Shown here piece after piece: positions 9,149 through 18,273 of a stretch of DNA of 58,227 nt. Position numbers and translations under genes: made by a program. Source of the DNA: Opitutus sp. GTDB lineage: Bacteria > Verrucomicrobiota > Verrucomicrobiia > Opitutales > Opitutaceae. The stretch is from assembly GCA_009695305.1 (NCBI GenBank), contig SIBG01000016.1, positions 1 through 58,227 of the forward strand. Reading direction: 5' to 3'. The notes beneath the pieces are model-generated. The model had not been told where the DNA came from and made no database searches. It worked only from the letters and a program-made list of their open reading frames with translations. Numbering within the stretch: position 1 is the first letter of the stretch; each line of letters starts with the position of its first letter.

Positions 9149-10294
9149 ATGAGCGCTCCTTCGCTGCACACCGTTCTTGGCCAGCCCTCCTGGTCGTTTG
9201 AATCGAGTCACGTCTCCGCGCACCTGACCAAGCTTGGTGGCCAGCTCGGGCCGGTGAATTTTCGAGTCGGGAAGAAAACTGTGACGCCGTATGCGGTGGC
9301 GCCGTGGGCGGAGGAGGCGGTGGCGCCGGGCCTGCCGGCAATTTTGCGGGCGCTTCGCGGAGATTTTTTCTGCGCGCCGTTCGGAGGTAATGCGACGCCG
9401 TGGCGCGGTGAGCAGCATCCGGTGCACGGCGAGACGGCGAATGCGAACTGGCGGTTGGAGGCGTTCGAGAAATCCGGTCCGCGCGTGACGCTCCAGGCGA
9501 GCCTCGCCACGAAAGTCCGGCGCGGCCGCGTCGACAAGTTCATCTCGCTCGTGGCCGGGCAGACGGCGGTGTATTCGCGGCATGTGCTGTCCGGCTCGCG
9601 CGGGCCGATGAATCTCGGCCATCACGCGATGCTGAAGTTCCCCGCCGCGCCGGGGAGCGGCGCGGTGAGCACCAGCCGGTTCGTGCGCGGGCAGGTTTTC
9701 CCGGGGGCGTTTGAGCAGGCGGAAAATTTCGGCTATCAGGCGCTGCAGCCGGGCGCGCACTTCCGCTCGCTGGCGCGCGTGCCGTTGCTCGCGGGCGGCT
9801 CGGCCGACCTCACGCGTTACCCGGCGCGGAAGGGGTTTGAAGATCTCGTGATGCTGACGGCCGATGCGAAATTGCCGTTCGCGTGGACCGCCGTGGCGTT
9901 TCCGGGCGAGGGGCACGTGTGGTTTGCGCTCCGCGATCCGCGGGTGCTGCGGCATACGATTTTCTGGTGGTCCAATGGCGGCCGCCACTACGCGCCGTGG
10001 AACGGTCGCCACGCCGCGGTGCTGGGCCTCGAGGAGGTGACGAGTTATTTTCACACCGGCCTCGCCGAGTCGGTGAAACCGAATCCGCTCAGCCGCCGCG
10101 GGCACCCGACGACGCTGACGTTGCATCCGAAAAAGCCGACGACCGTGAACTACATCATGGCCGTCGCAGCGATTCCGAAGGGCTTTGATCGCGTGAAAGA
10201 GATTCGCGCGGTGTCGGGCGGGGTGGAGTTGGTGGCCGAAAGTGGCAAGCGGGCGCGCGCGGCGGTAGCTTTGGACTTTCTCGGGCGGGAGTGA
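9149..10294 (+). CDS. Galactose-mutarotase-like (aldose epimerase-fold) protein
   Basis: A 381-residue protein from the ATG at 9149. Its beta-rich composition and conserved-looking blocks (HPVHGETANANW near residues 90-101, and later FWWSNGGRHYAPW) suggest the galactose-mutarotase-like sandwich fold seen in aldose 1-epimerases and DUF4432-type proteins. There is no signal peptide. An upstream in-frame ATG at 9113 would add 12 residues and cannot be excluded; no Shine-Dalgarno sequence decides it. Its likely role is binding or epimerising a sugar, fitting the neighbouring sugar isomerase and oxidoreductase genes. The gene converges with the broken isomerase gene 55 bases downstream. The specific reaction is not assignable. 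Confidence 0.68.
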   Translation: MSAPSLHTVLGQPSWSFESSHVSAHLTKLGGQLGPVNFRVGKKTVTPYAVAPWAEEAVAPGLPAILRALRGDFFCAPFGGNATPWRGEQHPVHGETANANWRLEAFEKSGPRVTLQASLATKVRRGRVDKFISLVAGQTAVYSRHVLSGSRGPMNLGHHAMLKFPAAPGSGAVSTSRFVRGQVFPGAFEQAENFGYQALQPGAHFRSLARVPLLAGGSADLTRYPARKGFEDLVMLTADAKLPFAWTAVAFPGEGHVWFALRDPRVLRHTIFWWSNGGRHYAPWNGRHAAVLGLEEVTSYFHTGLAESVKPNPLSRRGHPTTLTLHPKKPTTVNYIMAVAAIPKGFDRVKEIRAVSGGVELVAESGKRARAAVALDFLGRE

Positions 10295-10349
10295 CTTGCG
10301 TTGCGAATCGGCGAAAAGTTTACGCTTTCCGCTACCAGCAAACGCCACC

Positions 10350-11264
10350 TCACACGGTCGCCAGCACTTTTTCCAGAAACTCGCGATTGGCGCGGGCGTT
10401 GATCATCGTCGCTTCGACGGTCGCGCCGATTTTGCAGCACTCGACCATGAGGGGGCCGTTAAAGCCGCCCGCTTTGAGCTTTTTGAACACGCCGGCAAAA
10501 TCGACCTGGCCGGTGCCAAATTGAACCATCACGTCGGGCTTGCCGGTGGCGCCGGCGGCGACCGCGCAGTCTTTCGCGCAGAAGCCGGTCACGTGCGGGA
10601 GAATCGGCTCCAGCTCGGCGACAGGGTCCTTGCCGGTGTAGAAGAGGATGTTGCCGGCGTCATACCAGATTTTGAAATTGGCGTGGCCGACGGCCTTGAT
10701 CGCGGTGGAGATTTCCCCGGAGGAGCTGCTGCCGCCGCCGTGTGGTTTCATCACGAGTTTGATGCCGCGCTCCTGGGCGAACGCCGCGGCGTCAGCCATG
10801 ATCTTGAAATATTGGGCATAGCGCTCCGGCTTGGCCTCGCCGAAGGTGAGGGCGAATTCGACGCCGACCGTGTGGGCGTTCACGAGCTGCTTCCGGGTGT
10901 CGGCGATGGCGTCGGCCAGCGGCAGGTCATTTTTGATGCGCAGCGCGGTCATGTTCACCTGGAGCCCGCGGGCGGCGATTTTTGCTTTCAACGCCGCGAG
11001 ATACTCGGGGGTGGCGGAGGAGCTGGTGAACACATCGGCCTTGGTGGGGGTGAGCAGGCCGGTGTGCGTGTAGCCGGCGGCCTTGATCGCATCGAGCGTT
11101 TCGTCGTAGCTCCACTTGGTCTACGGGCGGTTGAAGCAGCCGATGGGCCAGTGGGTGGCGGCGGGTTTGGCCGCGCCCAGCGCGGCGCGGGGCCACAGGC
11201 TGAGGGCGAGGCCGGCGGAGGTGGCGGTGATGAAATCGCGACGGGTCAGAGCGGGGGCGGGCAT
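10350..11264 (-). pseudogene. Tat-exported TIM-barrel sugar isomerase/epimerase interrupted by an amber codon
   Basis: Read through, the frame encodes 304 residues: a twin-arginine leader (TRRDFI at about residues 8-13), then a xylose-isomerase-like TIM barrel with segments VMKPHGGG, WYDAGN and GPLMVECC near its C-terminus. Codon 48 is TAG (minus strand, plus-strand CTA at 11121-11123), within an otherwise intact context reading CFNRP, stop, TKWSYDE. Both sides are in the same frame, so this is a nonsense change rather than a frameshift; a TGG tryptophan codon would differ by one base. The first ATG after the stop is at 11033, 30 codons further on, and would give a 227-residue product lacking the export signal and first strand. 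The gene lies 18 bases downstream of the Gfo/Idh/MocA gene. Recent pseudogenisation or a base-calling error are both possible. Confidence 0.8.
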
Positions 11265-11282
11265 GGGTGGAAAATGAGGGCA

Positions 11283-12680
11283 CTACGCCGGCGGGACTTC
11301 CCAGCCGGGGCGATAGGTCTTGGTCAGAAGCGCGTGGGCCTCGGGGTGATTGGTGATGCGGAGATTCGCGGCGTCCCACTGCAGCGGCGTGGCGCCCACG
11401 GGATCGATCGGGCGCGAGCCGCGGTGGACGGCCACGCGATTGGCGACGCGAGTCGCGACATTGCCGAGTTGCACGGTTTCCGACAGCGGGCCCGCGTAAT
11501 CAAAACCGCAGGTGGTTTTTGTGCCGGCGATGATGGCATCGACCCAGCGGTGCCAGTGGTTGAGCCCTTTGAGGTCCTTCGGATACGGGTAGCCTTGGAA
11601 TTTTTCGACCGGGTAGAGCCGCGGGGCCGCGATGTGGCCGAGCACGAGGTTACCGAGTTCGCCAATGAACAGCGAGCCGCTCCGCGGCAGATCAACCTCG
11701 GGCGGAAGTTTGGCGAGCTTCCGGTCCGGGCGCAGGCCGCCGTCGGTCCAGGTCACGTTGAGCGTGGGTCCCGCGGTGAGTTCGTTGCCGGGGAAAACGT
11801 AGCGCACGGTTTCGGCGGTGGGCCAGATCTGGCGGTTGACGCCCGTGTTGGCCGCGACGACCGTGAGCGGCGCCGACAATTTCAACGCGGAAAAGACGGG
11901 ATCGAGGATATGGCAGGCGAAGTCGCCGATCGCACCGCCGCCAAAGTCCTGCCAGTCGCGCCACGCGTAGGGATGGTAGACCTCGGGTGCGTAGGCGCGC
12001 ATCGGGGCGGTCCCGATCCAGAGGTCCCAATCGAGCGTCGCGGGCACCGGGCCGGGCGCGGGCGGCTCGAGCAGGCGGGTGCGCTCGTTGCCGGCCACGA
12101 CGACCCAGGAGTGCACGGCCTGCACTTTGCCGATGGCGCCGTTCTGGATGAGGTGGGTGGCGAGGCGATACTCGATGTTCGAGTGGATCTGCGTGCCCAT
12201 CTGCGTGACGACATTTTTTTTCGCCGCCCACTGGCTCATCTGGCGCACCTCCCAGACCGTGTGCGCGAGGGGCTTTTCGCAGTAGACGTGTTTACCGCGC
12301 TGCATCGCCTCGATCGCGACGCGCGCGTGCATGTGATCGGGGATTCCGACCGTCACGGCGTCGACTTGATCACCGAGTTTTTCGAGCATCACGCGGAAAT
12401 CGGCAAAATGCGGCACGCCGGGAAATTCGGCGTCGGCCTTGGTGAAGAGCGCGCGATCGACATCACAGAGGCCGACGAGTTTCACCTGCGGGTGTTGGCC
12501 GACATTGTGCAGGTCGCTGAAGCCCTGACCGGTCACCCCGACGGCGGCGACTTGCACGCGGCTGTTGGGGCTGGCGGCCCGGAGGATGGCGGGGAAACCC
12601 AAGACGGCGCCGGCGACCGCGGTCTGCTGCAGAAACGCGCGACGGGTGGAGGGGAAACGCACGGAATTGGTCGGAGGCAT
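11283..12680 (-). CDS. Tat-exported Gfo/Idh/MocA family oxidoreductase
   Basis: A 465-residue NAD(P)-dependent sugar or inositol dehydrogenase-family protein. The ATG at 12680 places a twin-arginine motif (STRRAFLQQ, residues 11-19) ahead of a hydrophobic stretch and an Ala-x-Ala-like site; the frame stays open for 11 more codons upstream. The Rossmann segment VAAVGVTGQG is at about 44-53. The family's EKP motif is at 135-137 (CEKPLAHTVWE), with the DHMH segment before it. The C-terminal domain ends with the YRPGWEVP block common in verrucomicrobial and planctomycetal relatives. It is probably co-transcribed with the interrupted TIM-barrel gene 18 bases downstream. The substrate is probably a sugar or sugar derivative oxidised at a ring carbon. 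Confidence 0.9.
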   Translation of the reverse strand: MPPTNSVRFPSTRRAFLQQTAVAGAVLGFPAILRAASPNSRVQVAAVGVTGQGFSDLHNVGQHPQVKLVGLCDVDRALFTKADAEFPGVPHFADFRVMLEKLGDQVDAVTVGIPDHMHARVAIEAMQRGKHVYCEKPLAHTVWEVRQMSQWAAKKNVVTQMGTQIHSNIEYRLATHLIQNGAIGKVQAVHSWVVVAGNERTRLLEPPAPGPVPATLDWDLWIGTAPMRAYAPEVYHPYAWRDWQDFGGGAIGDFACHILDPVFSALKLSAPLTVVAANTGVNRQIWPTAETVRYVFPGNELTAGPTLNVTWTDGGLRPDRKLAKLPPEVDLPRSGSLFIGELGNLVLGHIAAPRLYPVEKFQGYPYPKDLKGLNHWHRWVDAIIAGTKTTCGFDYAGPLSETVQLGNVATRVANRVAVHRGSRPIDPVGATPLQWDAANLRITNHPEAHALLTKTYRPGWEVPPA

Positions 12681-12913
12681 AGGATCGACGGGGTGAGACC
12701 GCACAGCAACCATTCAGAACCGGCCAAGGTCAAGCCCGTGACGCGGGGCCCGGTCGCCCGCGATGAGGCGGGCGCGGCCTGGGCGGCGAATCTTTTTTGG
12801 CGGAGAACCGTCTGGCGCGAAGTTGGCCGGAAGAGGGAAAAATCCGATTGCCCTTGGGACGAGGGTGATCTTTCTCTTCCAGCCCTTTCCCTCAGCCCTC
12901 CCAACCAATCCTC

Positions 12914-13378
12914 ATGAAAATCCGTATCCTCCTCCTGACCCTGATCTGCGCCGTGGCCACTGTGCCGGGCGTTCGTGCCCAAGAGGGCAAAGCCAAGTCT
13001 GCCGACCAAGATGAGCAGACCGAACTCGGCGCCAAAATGGAAAAAGTAGGCGCCGCGTTTCGCAAACTGCGTGGCTCGGCCGCCGATGCCACCAAGAACG
13101 CTGATTCCCTGAAGCAAATTGCCATCATTCGCGAAAACATGACCGCGGCGTTGAAGTTCGATCCCGCCATGAAAGCCGACAAACCCGCCGCCGATCAGGC
13201 GAAGTTCGTGGCGGCCTATCAGACCAAGCTGAAGGAAGAGATTGCCGTCGTCGAAAAGGTCGAGGCCGCGCTCAAGGCCGGGAACAACGAAGAGGCGGCC
13301 AAGCTCGTCGCCCAACTCGGCCAGGACCAGAAGGACGCCCACAAGCAGTTCAAGAAAGGCGCACCCAAGAAGCAGTAA
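12914..13378 (+). CDS. Exported cytochrome b562-like four-helix protein
   Basis: A 154-residue protein with a Sec signal peptide (hydrophobic core, then RAQ near residue 23) and a highly helical, Lys/Glu/Ala-rich mature domain. Met42 near the start of the first helix and His143 in the last helix (DAHKQF) are positioned like the axial Met and His haem ligands of cytochrome b562. Mature length (about 130 residues) exceeds the roughly 106 of the E. coli protein. Haem binding is inferred from placement, not shown. It would be a periplasmic electron carrier or a haem-free helical bundle. The gene stands alone on the plus strand and is followed directly by an intrinsic terminator. Confidence 0.72.
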   Translation: MKIRILLLTLICAVATVPGVRAQEGKAKSADQDEQTELGAKMEKVGAAFRKLRGSAADATKNADSLKQIAIIRENMTAALKFDPAMKADKPAADQAKFVAAYQTKLKEEIAVVEKVEAALKAGNNEEAAKLVAQLGQDQKDAHKQFKKGAPKKQ

Positions 13379-13397
13379 GCTTGCTCCTCTTATACAA

Positions 13398-13432
13398 AAC
13401 GCCGCCGGATTTTCCGGCGGCGTTTTTTTTTT
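13398..13432 (+). terminator. Intrinsic terminator of the cytochrome b562-like gene
   Basis: A perfect 12-base stem AACGCCGCCGGA (13398-13409) with TCCGGCGGCGTT (13413-13424), a three-base loop and a following T tract to 13432. It begins 19 bases after the stop codon. Confidence 0.92.
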
Positions 13433-13538
13433 GCGCCCAAAAAGTTCGGAGCCAACTCCTGGCGTATTCCTCCACCCGCGGCTCACGAGGATTTGAGGCG
13501 CTGAGCCCGGCGAGGGATCAGGCACTGACGCGCGACCG

Positions 13539-15275
13539 TCAGGGTGACTGGGGCACGCTGGCGGTGGTCGCGACCGCGCGCAGGAAGTCGAAATCGCAGC
13601 CTTGGTCCGCTTGCGTGACGCTCGACAAAAATAATTTCCGGTAGCCGCGTTCGACGGGATTCGCGCGCGTGCTCCCGGCGGCGGCGAGGCGGGCGGCGAT
13701 CTCGGCGTCGCTCACCAGGAGCGACAGCGAGCGATTCGCCACACTCAGGCGGATGCGGTCGCCAGTGCGGACGGCCGCCAGCGGCCCGCCGATCGCGGAC
13801 TCGGGCGTGATGTGAACCACGATGGTCCCCATCGCCGTGCCACTGATCCGGCCATCCGAAAGGCGGACCATGTCCTTTACTCCCTGCCGCCCGAGTTTTT
13901 TTGGAATCGGAATATAGCCCGCCTCGGGCATCCCCGGCGCGCCGACCGGCCCGATGCATTTCAGGACGAGCACATCGCCGGCCGTCACGTCGAGCGCGGG
14001 ATCGTCGATGCGGCGCGCGAGATCCCCGGCGTTTTCAAACACCACCGCGCGGCCTTCGTGCTCGAGCAGCGTGGCCGACGCGGCGGATTGCTTGATGATC
14101 GCTCCGCCGGGCGCGAGGTTGCCGCGCAGGACGGCGACGCCGCCTTCGGCATAAATCGGCCGGTCGCGCCCGCGGACAATGTCCTGCGCAAACGCCGGCC
14201 CCGTCGCATCGAGTTCCTCACCGAGCGTCCGCCCGGTTACGGTGAGCGCGTCGAGATGCAGCAGCGGCCGCAGTTCGCGCAGCACGGCCGGCAATCCACC
14301 CGCCCGGTGAAAATCCTCCATGTAGTGCGCGCCGGAGGGTTTCAGGTCGACGAGCACGGGCGTCGCGCGGCCCATCCGATCGAACGCCGCGAGATCGATC
14401 GCAATCCCCAACCGGCCGGCGATGGCGGTGAGGTGGATGAGGCCGTTGGTGGAGCCGCCGATGGCGAGGAGCACCCGCAGCGCATTCTCCAGCGCGTGCG
14501 GCGTCATGATTTTTTCGGGCGTCAATTTTTGCGCGATCATCGCCACGGCCACCGCGCCGGATTTTTCCGCGAGGCGCAGGCGGTCGGCGGTGACCGCGGG
14601 CGCCGAGGCGCCGCCGGGCACCATCATCCCGAGCGCTTCAGCCACGCAGGCCATCGTGCTCGCCGTGCCCATGACCGAACAGGTGCCGACGCTGGCCACG
14701 AGCTGATCGTTGACGCGATTGAGCTCGGGTTCGTCGATCTCGCCCGCGCGAAAATTTCCCCAGAAACGCCGGCAGTCCGTGCACGCGCCGACGCGTTGAC
14801 CACGATGCGAGCCGGTGAGCATCGGGCCAGTCACGAGTTGCACCGCCGGGATGCCGGCCGAGGCCGCGCCCATCAATTGCGCGGGCACGGTTTTGTCGCA
14901 ACCGCCGATCAGCACGACGGCGTCCATCGGCTGCGCGCGGATCATTTCCTCGGTGTCCATGGACATGAGGTTGCGCAGATACATGCTGGTCGGGTGCGCG
15001 AAGCTCTCGTGGATCGAGATGGTGGGGAAGTCCACCGGGAGTCCGCCGGCGAGCATGATGCCGCGCTTCACCGCCTCGATGAGAGTGGCCGAGTTGCCAT
15101 GGCAGGGATTGTAGCCGCTGCCGGTGTTGACGATGCCGATGACCGGCCGCGACAGCGCGTCGTCGGAATAACCTGCGCCCTTGATGAACGCTTTGCGCAG
15201 AAACGCCGCGAAACCGGCGTCGCCGTAACTCGTGAGGCCTTTGTCGAAGCCGCCGGCTGGAGTGGAGTCGTCCAT
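13539..15275 (-). CDS. IlvD/Edd-family sugar-acid dehydratase, L-arabinonate dehydratase-like
   Basis: A 578-residue Fe-S dehydratase. The ATG at 15275 gives the family's usual N-terminal length; the open frame extends 47 codons upstream with no homology-like sequence. Cluster cysteines are Cys58 (GYNPCHGN), Cys126 (GGCDKTVP) and Cys199 (VGTCSVMGTAS), close to the positions in characterised L-arabinonate/D-xylonate dehydratases, whose length is also nearly identical. The active-site serine candidate is Ser478 in GRISGT. The GGCDKTVPAQLMGA block favours a sugar-acid dehydratase over biosynthetic dihydroxyacid dehydratase. It would convert an aldonate to a 2-keto-3-deoxy acid in the cytoplasm. 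Neighbouring hydrolases and exported sugar enzymes fit pentose or hexose acid catabolism. Confidence 0.88.
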   Translation of the reverse strand: MDDSTPAGGFDKGLTSYGDAGFAAFLRKAFIKGAGYSDDALSRPVIGIVNTGSGYNPCHGNSATLIEAVKRGIMLAGGLPVDFPTISIHESFAHPTSMYLRNLMSMDTEEMIRAQPMDAVVLIGGCDKTVPAQLMGAASAGIPAVQLVTGPMLTGSHRGQRVGACTDCRRFWGNFRAGEIDEPELNRVNDQLVASVGTCSVMGTASTMACVAEALGMMVPGGASAPAVTADRLRLAEKSGAVAVAMIAQKLTPEKIMTPHALENALRVLLAIGGSTNGLIHLTAIAGRLGIAIDLAAFDRMGRATPVLVDLKPSGAHYMEDFHRAGGLPAVLRELRPLLHLDALTVTGRTLGEELDATGPAFAQDIVRGRDRPIYAEGGVAVLRGNLAPGGAIIKQSAASATLLEHEGRAVVFENAGDLARRIDDPALDVTAGDVLVLKCIGPVGAPGMPEAGYIPIPKKLGRQGVKDMVRLSDGRISGTAMGTIVVHITPESAIGGPLAAVRTGDRIRLSVANRSLSLLVSDAEIAARLAAAGSTRANPVERGYRKLFLSSVTQADQGCDFDFLRAVATTASVPQSP

Positions 15276-15351
15276 AATCTTCCCGGAGAAAATCAATCCA
15301 CCCGCACTCTGGCAAACGCTGTCTTGCGGGTGCCCGCCATTTTCCGGCCAG

Positions 15352-17013
15352 CTACTTGATCTTTTTTCCGGGGACTTCACGTCCGTTTTGGAAGAGCACG
15401 AGGCTGGGCGCGCCACCGTCCGCGGCGGTCTTGAATTCGATGGCAGCGGGCGCCTGCTTCACGCGGAAACGCGTGGCAGATTCGGCGATCAGGTTGAATT
15501 CCGGCTGGCCCGTCGCCTGGGCGGCGAGGCTGGCCCCGTCGCGCCGCACGGTGAGGATAAAATTGGGCGCCAACTGGTAGGCCCCGACATATTGATCCAA
15601 AATTCCCGCGGCGACGGCGACCGCCGGCTTCACGGGATCTGCCAGCGGCTCCTCGACGCGGACGCCGTATTTCTCCAGGCCCGTGCGCGGATGCGTGAGG
15701 ACCCGCGTGACGCGGCTGGCGGTATCGCTCGTAAAAGTGAAACGCACGTCGCGGCCTGGTCCCGTGAATTCAGTCGGCGAGAGCGCGTCGAGCGGGGTGC
15801 TGCGGCCGCGGCCGTCCTGGTGCACGAAGCGCCCGCCCTCGATGGCGAACGCGATTTTCTGACTGGGCGTCACGCGGTAGACCCCGACGTAGCCGCGCAG
15901 CGTTTCCGGGGGCACGGTCACCGTGCCGATCGCCGCGGGTTTGCCGAGGACGAGGGACGCGATGCGGGTGGCGATGATGGAGGGCGCGGCGCGGGGCTTG
16001 TCAGAGTTGCACAACACGGCGACGTAGAGGCCGGCGTCGGGGGCGCGGAGTTCATACGTCGAAAAGCCCTGGATGCCGCCGCCGTGCTCGACGCTGGGAT
16101 GGCCCGAGATCGTGCCAACCGACCAGCCGAAACCGTAGCCGGTCGCGCGGCCATCGATGAGGCGGGCGCTCGTCGTGGCTGGCGCGAGCATCGCCGGACT
16201 CACGAGGGTGCCGGCGGCGAGGGCCTGTTCCCATTTCCAGAGGTCGTCGACGTTCGACACGAGGGCGCCGGCGGCGTGCGGTTGGGTCATGGCAATAAAA
16301 TCGGCGTTGGCGGTCCGGCCACCTTTGGCGGTGTAGCCCGGGATGCGCTGCGGGATGATGCGATCGGTCTGGTCGTAGCTGCTATGCATCATCCCGGCGG
16401 GCTGAAAAATTTTCGCGGCCACGTAGTCGGCGTAGCTCTGGCCGGAGACTTTTTCGATGACGGCGCCGAGGAGACGGAAGCCGGTGTTGCAATAAAGCCA
16501 GTCGGCGCCGGGAGTGAAATGCGCGGGCTGATTCCTGATCCAGGCGAGCGTCTGTGCGAGCGTCACTTCCTGGTGCGTCGAGGTGTGAAACGCCTTCGTC
16601 TCGGTGTAGCTCGGCAGGCCGGACGTGTGGGTGAGCAGGTGCGTGAGGGTGATTTTATGTCCGCCGGTTTGGACCTCGGGCACGTAGGTGGTGATGTCGT
16701 CGTCGAGTTTGATTTTGCCGGTTTCGACCAGTTGCAGGATCGCGACCGCGGTGAACTGCTTCGTGATCGAGCCGAGGCGAAACACGTGCTCGGGCTTCAC
16801 CGGCACACCGAGCTCAACGTGGGCGAGACCGTAGCCCTGGCGGAGGAGAACCTCACCATGGCGGACGACGATGACGGCGGCGCCGGGCGCATCGGCGGGA
16901 TAGCTCTGGGCGAGGAGCTCGTCGATTTGGGTCGGGAGCGTGGCGATGTTTTCCTGGGCGGTCGCCACGGCCACGCCACCGACGATGATGGCACCGAGGA
17001 GGAAATGTCGCAT
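15352..17013 (-). CDS. Exported serine hydrolase, beta-lactamase/penicillin-binding fold
   Basis: A 553-residue class C beta-lactamase-like (PF00144-type) enzyme. The catalytic Ser82-x-x-Lys85 (SITK), Tyr174-x-Asn176 (YCN) and HGG (310-312) motifs are present in order and with normal spacing. A signal peptide covers about residues 1-20. About 190 residues after the catalytic domain form a beta-rich extension with GVYRVTPSQKIAF and YVGAYQLAPNFILTV blocks, as in DUF3471-type tails. I chose the ATG at 17013; an ATG at 17034 would add seven residues and is preceded closely by AGG. Likely activity is esterase or D-amino-acid peptidase; true beta-lactamase activity is not implied. It lies 76 bases upstream of the dehydratase in the same direction. 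Confidence 0.88.
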   Translation of the reverse strand: MRHFLLGAIIVGGVAVATAQENIATLPTQIDELLAQSYPADAPGAAVIVVRHGEVLLRQGYGLAHVELGVPVKPEHVFRLGSITKQFTAVAILQLVETGKIKLDDDITTYVPEVQTGGHKITLTHLLTHTSGLPSYTETKAFHTSTHQEVTLAQTLAWIRNQPAHFTPGADWLYCNTGFRLLGAVIEKVSGQSYADYVAAKIFQPAGMMHSSYDQTDRIIPQRIPGYTAKGGRTANADFIAMTQPHAAGALVSNVDDLWKWEQALAAGTLVSPAMLAPATTSARLIDGRATGYGFGWSVGTISGHPSVEHGGGIQGFSTYELRAPDAGLYVAVLCNSDKPRAAPSIIATRIASLVLGKPAAIGTVTVPPETLRGYVGVYRVTPSQKIAFAIEGGRFVHQDGRGRSTPLDALSPTEFTGPGRDVRFTFTSDTASRVTRVLTHPRTGLEKYGVRVEEPLADPVKPAVAVAAGILDQYVGAYQLAPNFILTVRRDGASLAAQATGQPEFNLIAESATRFRVKQAPAAIEFKTAADGGAPSLVLFQNGREVPGKKIK

Positions 17014-17093
17014 GGGGCCGGGGGTGGAGCTCATTTACCTGTCGCGGAAACTGGGCGGCGCGGTGCGAAAGACAACGTGAGAGTCAGCCGGCT

Positions 17094-18218
17094 TCAGCGC
17101 GCGGATCTGGAGCGCAGGAAATGTTCGAGGAAACGGTAGATGATGGCGTTCGACTCCGCGGTGGGGTCGTGCGCGGGCCGGTGGGTCATCGCGACGCGGT
17201 CCGCGGCGCCGAGCAGATGATTGACCGCGATGGCGTGCGTGAGTGCGGGCCAGCGAGCGGGCGAATCCTCGGCGCCACCGGAGACGAGGAACGGACGCGG
17301 CGCCATGAGCGCGTGCAACTCGTGGAGGTCGTGACCTTGGGCGATGAGCTGCTGATAGGCACCGGTGCGCGGGGCGGTGGCGGAGACGAGACCGCGAGGG
17401 CGCGTCGTGGTCGGGTCGAGGCCGAGATACCATGGCTCCTGATAATTGATGCTGGGGCGCGTTTCGTCGAAGACGATGCCGGGGTCGGACCAGACGGCGC
17501 AGGCGAATTTGTCGTAGAGGCATGAGGCGAACATCGCCCATTTGCCGCCGTAGGAATGGCCGACGATGCCGATGCGCGAGGCGTCGACGAACGGCAGGCG
17601 CGTGAGTGCGGTGTGGGCGTTGGCGGCCAGGTAAGCGAGGAACGAGAGTGGCTGACACTGCGCGCCGGCGAGGGTGGGCTGGTAGGCATCGCCGCCGGGC
17701 GCACCGAGGCAGAGGGCGACGAAGCCGCGCCGCGCGAGTTGATAACCGAAGTCGCGGAGCGATTTGCCGCCGAGGCCGGCGCTGGTGGCGGGATCGTAAA
17801 AGGGGACGACGACGGCGGGAAACGGGCCGGCGCCGCGTGGGAGGAGGAGGATCGCGTCCTGTTTTAGGCCGGGCGCGAGTTCGAGGCGGATCCACTGCTG
17901 CTCGAAATTTTCGCGCGACTCGGTGCGGACGATTTCGAGCGTGGGCGCGGCAAGCAGTTCGGGCCACGGACCCATGAGCTGAAACCAGCGCCGGCGGATG
18001 GCGGCGCGTTCGAGGGTCCATTCGGCGGCGGTCGCGATCCGGGAGCCGTCGGGGCGGACGAGAGGTGAGTGGCGGCGGTCCAGCTTTTCAGTGGCAGACG
18101 TGGGCGGTCGGAAATAGGGCGCGAGGTCGGCGGGGAGAGAAGGCTGCGCGCCGGCGGGCAGGCCGGCGATCACCAGCGTGAAGCAAGCCGTCGCGAGGGC
18201 GGAAAGGGTGACGCGCAT
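17094..18218 (-). CDS. Exported alpha/beta hydrolase (acetyl xylan esterase/dienelactone hydrolase-like)
   Basis: A 374-residue secreted serine hydrolase. Signal peptide residues 1 to about 24 end in GAQ. The nucleophile elbow GHSYGG puts the catalytic serine at 222. The acid is probably Asp318 in SGGAEDSP, and the base His350 or His346 in a THRPAHDP segment. The ordering and spacing fit the acetyl-xylan-esterase-like branch often found next to carbohydrate genes in this phylum. It likely removes acyl groups from sugars or polysaccharides. It is 80 bases upstream of the serine hydrolase gene and probably in the same transcript, preceded by the DUF1080 gene. Confidence 0.85.
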   Translation of the reverse strand: MRVTLSALATACFTLVIAGLPAGAQPSLPADLAPYFRPPTSATEKLDRRHSPLVRPDGSRIATAAEWTLERAAIRRRWFQLMGPWPELLAAPTLEIVRTESRENFEQQWIRLELAPGLKQDAILLLPRGAGPFPAVVVPFYDPATSAGLGGKSLRDFGYQLARRGFVALCLGAPGGDAYQPTLAGAQCQPLSFLAYLAANAHTALTRLPFVDASRIGIVGHSYGGKWAMFASCLYDKFACAVWSDPGIVFDETRPSINYQEPWYLGLDPTTTRPRGLVSATAPRTGAYQQLIAQGHDLHELHALMAPRPFLVSGGAEDSPARWPALTHAIAVNHLLGAADRVAMTHRPAHDPTAESNAIIYRFLEHFLRSRSAR

Positions 18219-18273
18219 TGGGATAAAAAAGCCGCGCCGGAAGTGGCGCGGCGAGGCGAAATATCGCGGAAGC

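Noticed and set aside
11121..11123. Pyrrolysine or programmed read-through at the amber codon
   Set aside because: No pyl genes or read-through signal are visible in the window and this protein family is not known to use recoding; a mutation or sequence error is simpler.
10296..12917. A long plus-strand open frame opposite the broken isomerase and the oxidoreductase genes
   Set aside because: No recognisable motifs, and it mirrors the codon bias of the minus-strand genes. It remains open across the isomerase only because it is antisense.
15352..17013. An antibiotic-resistance class C beta-lactamase
   Set aside because: The SxxK, YxN and HGG motifs are shared with esterases and D-peptidases; the C-terminal extension and the sugar-acid neighbourhood point away from resistance.
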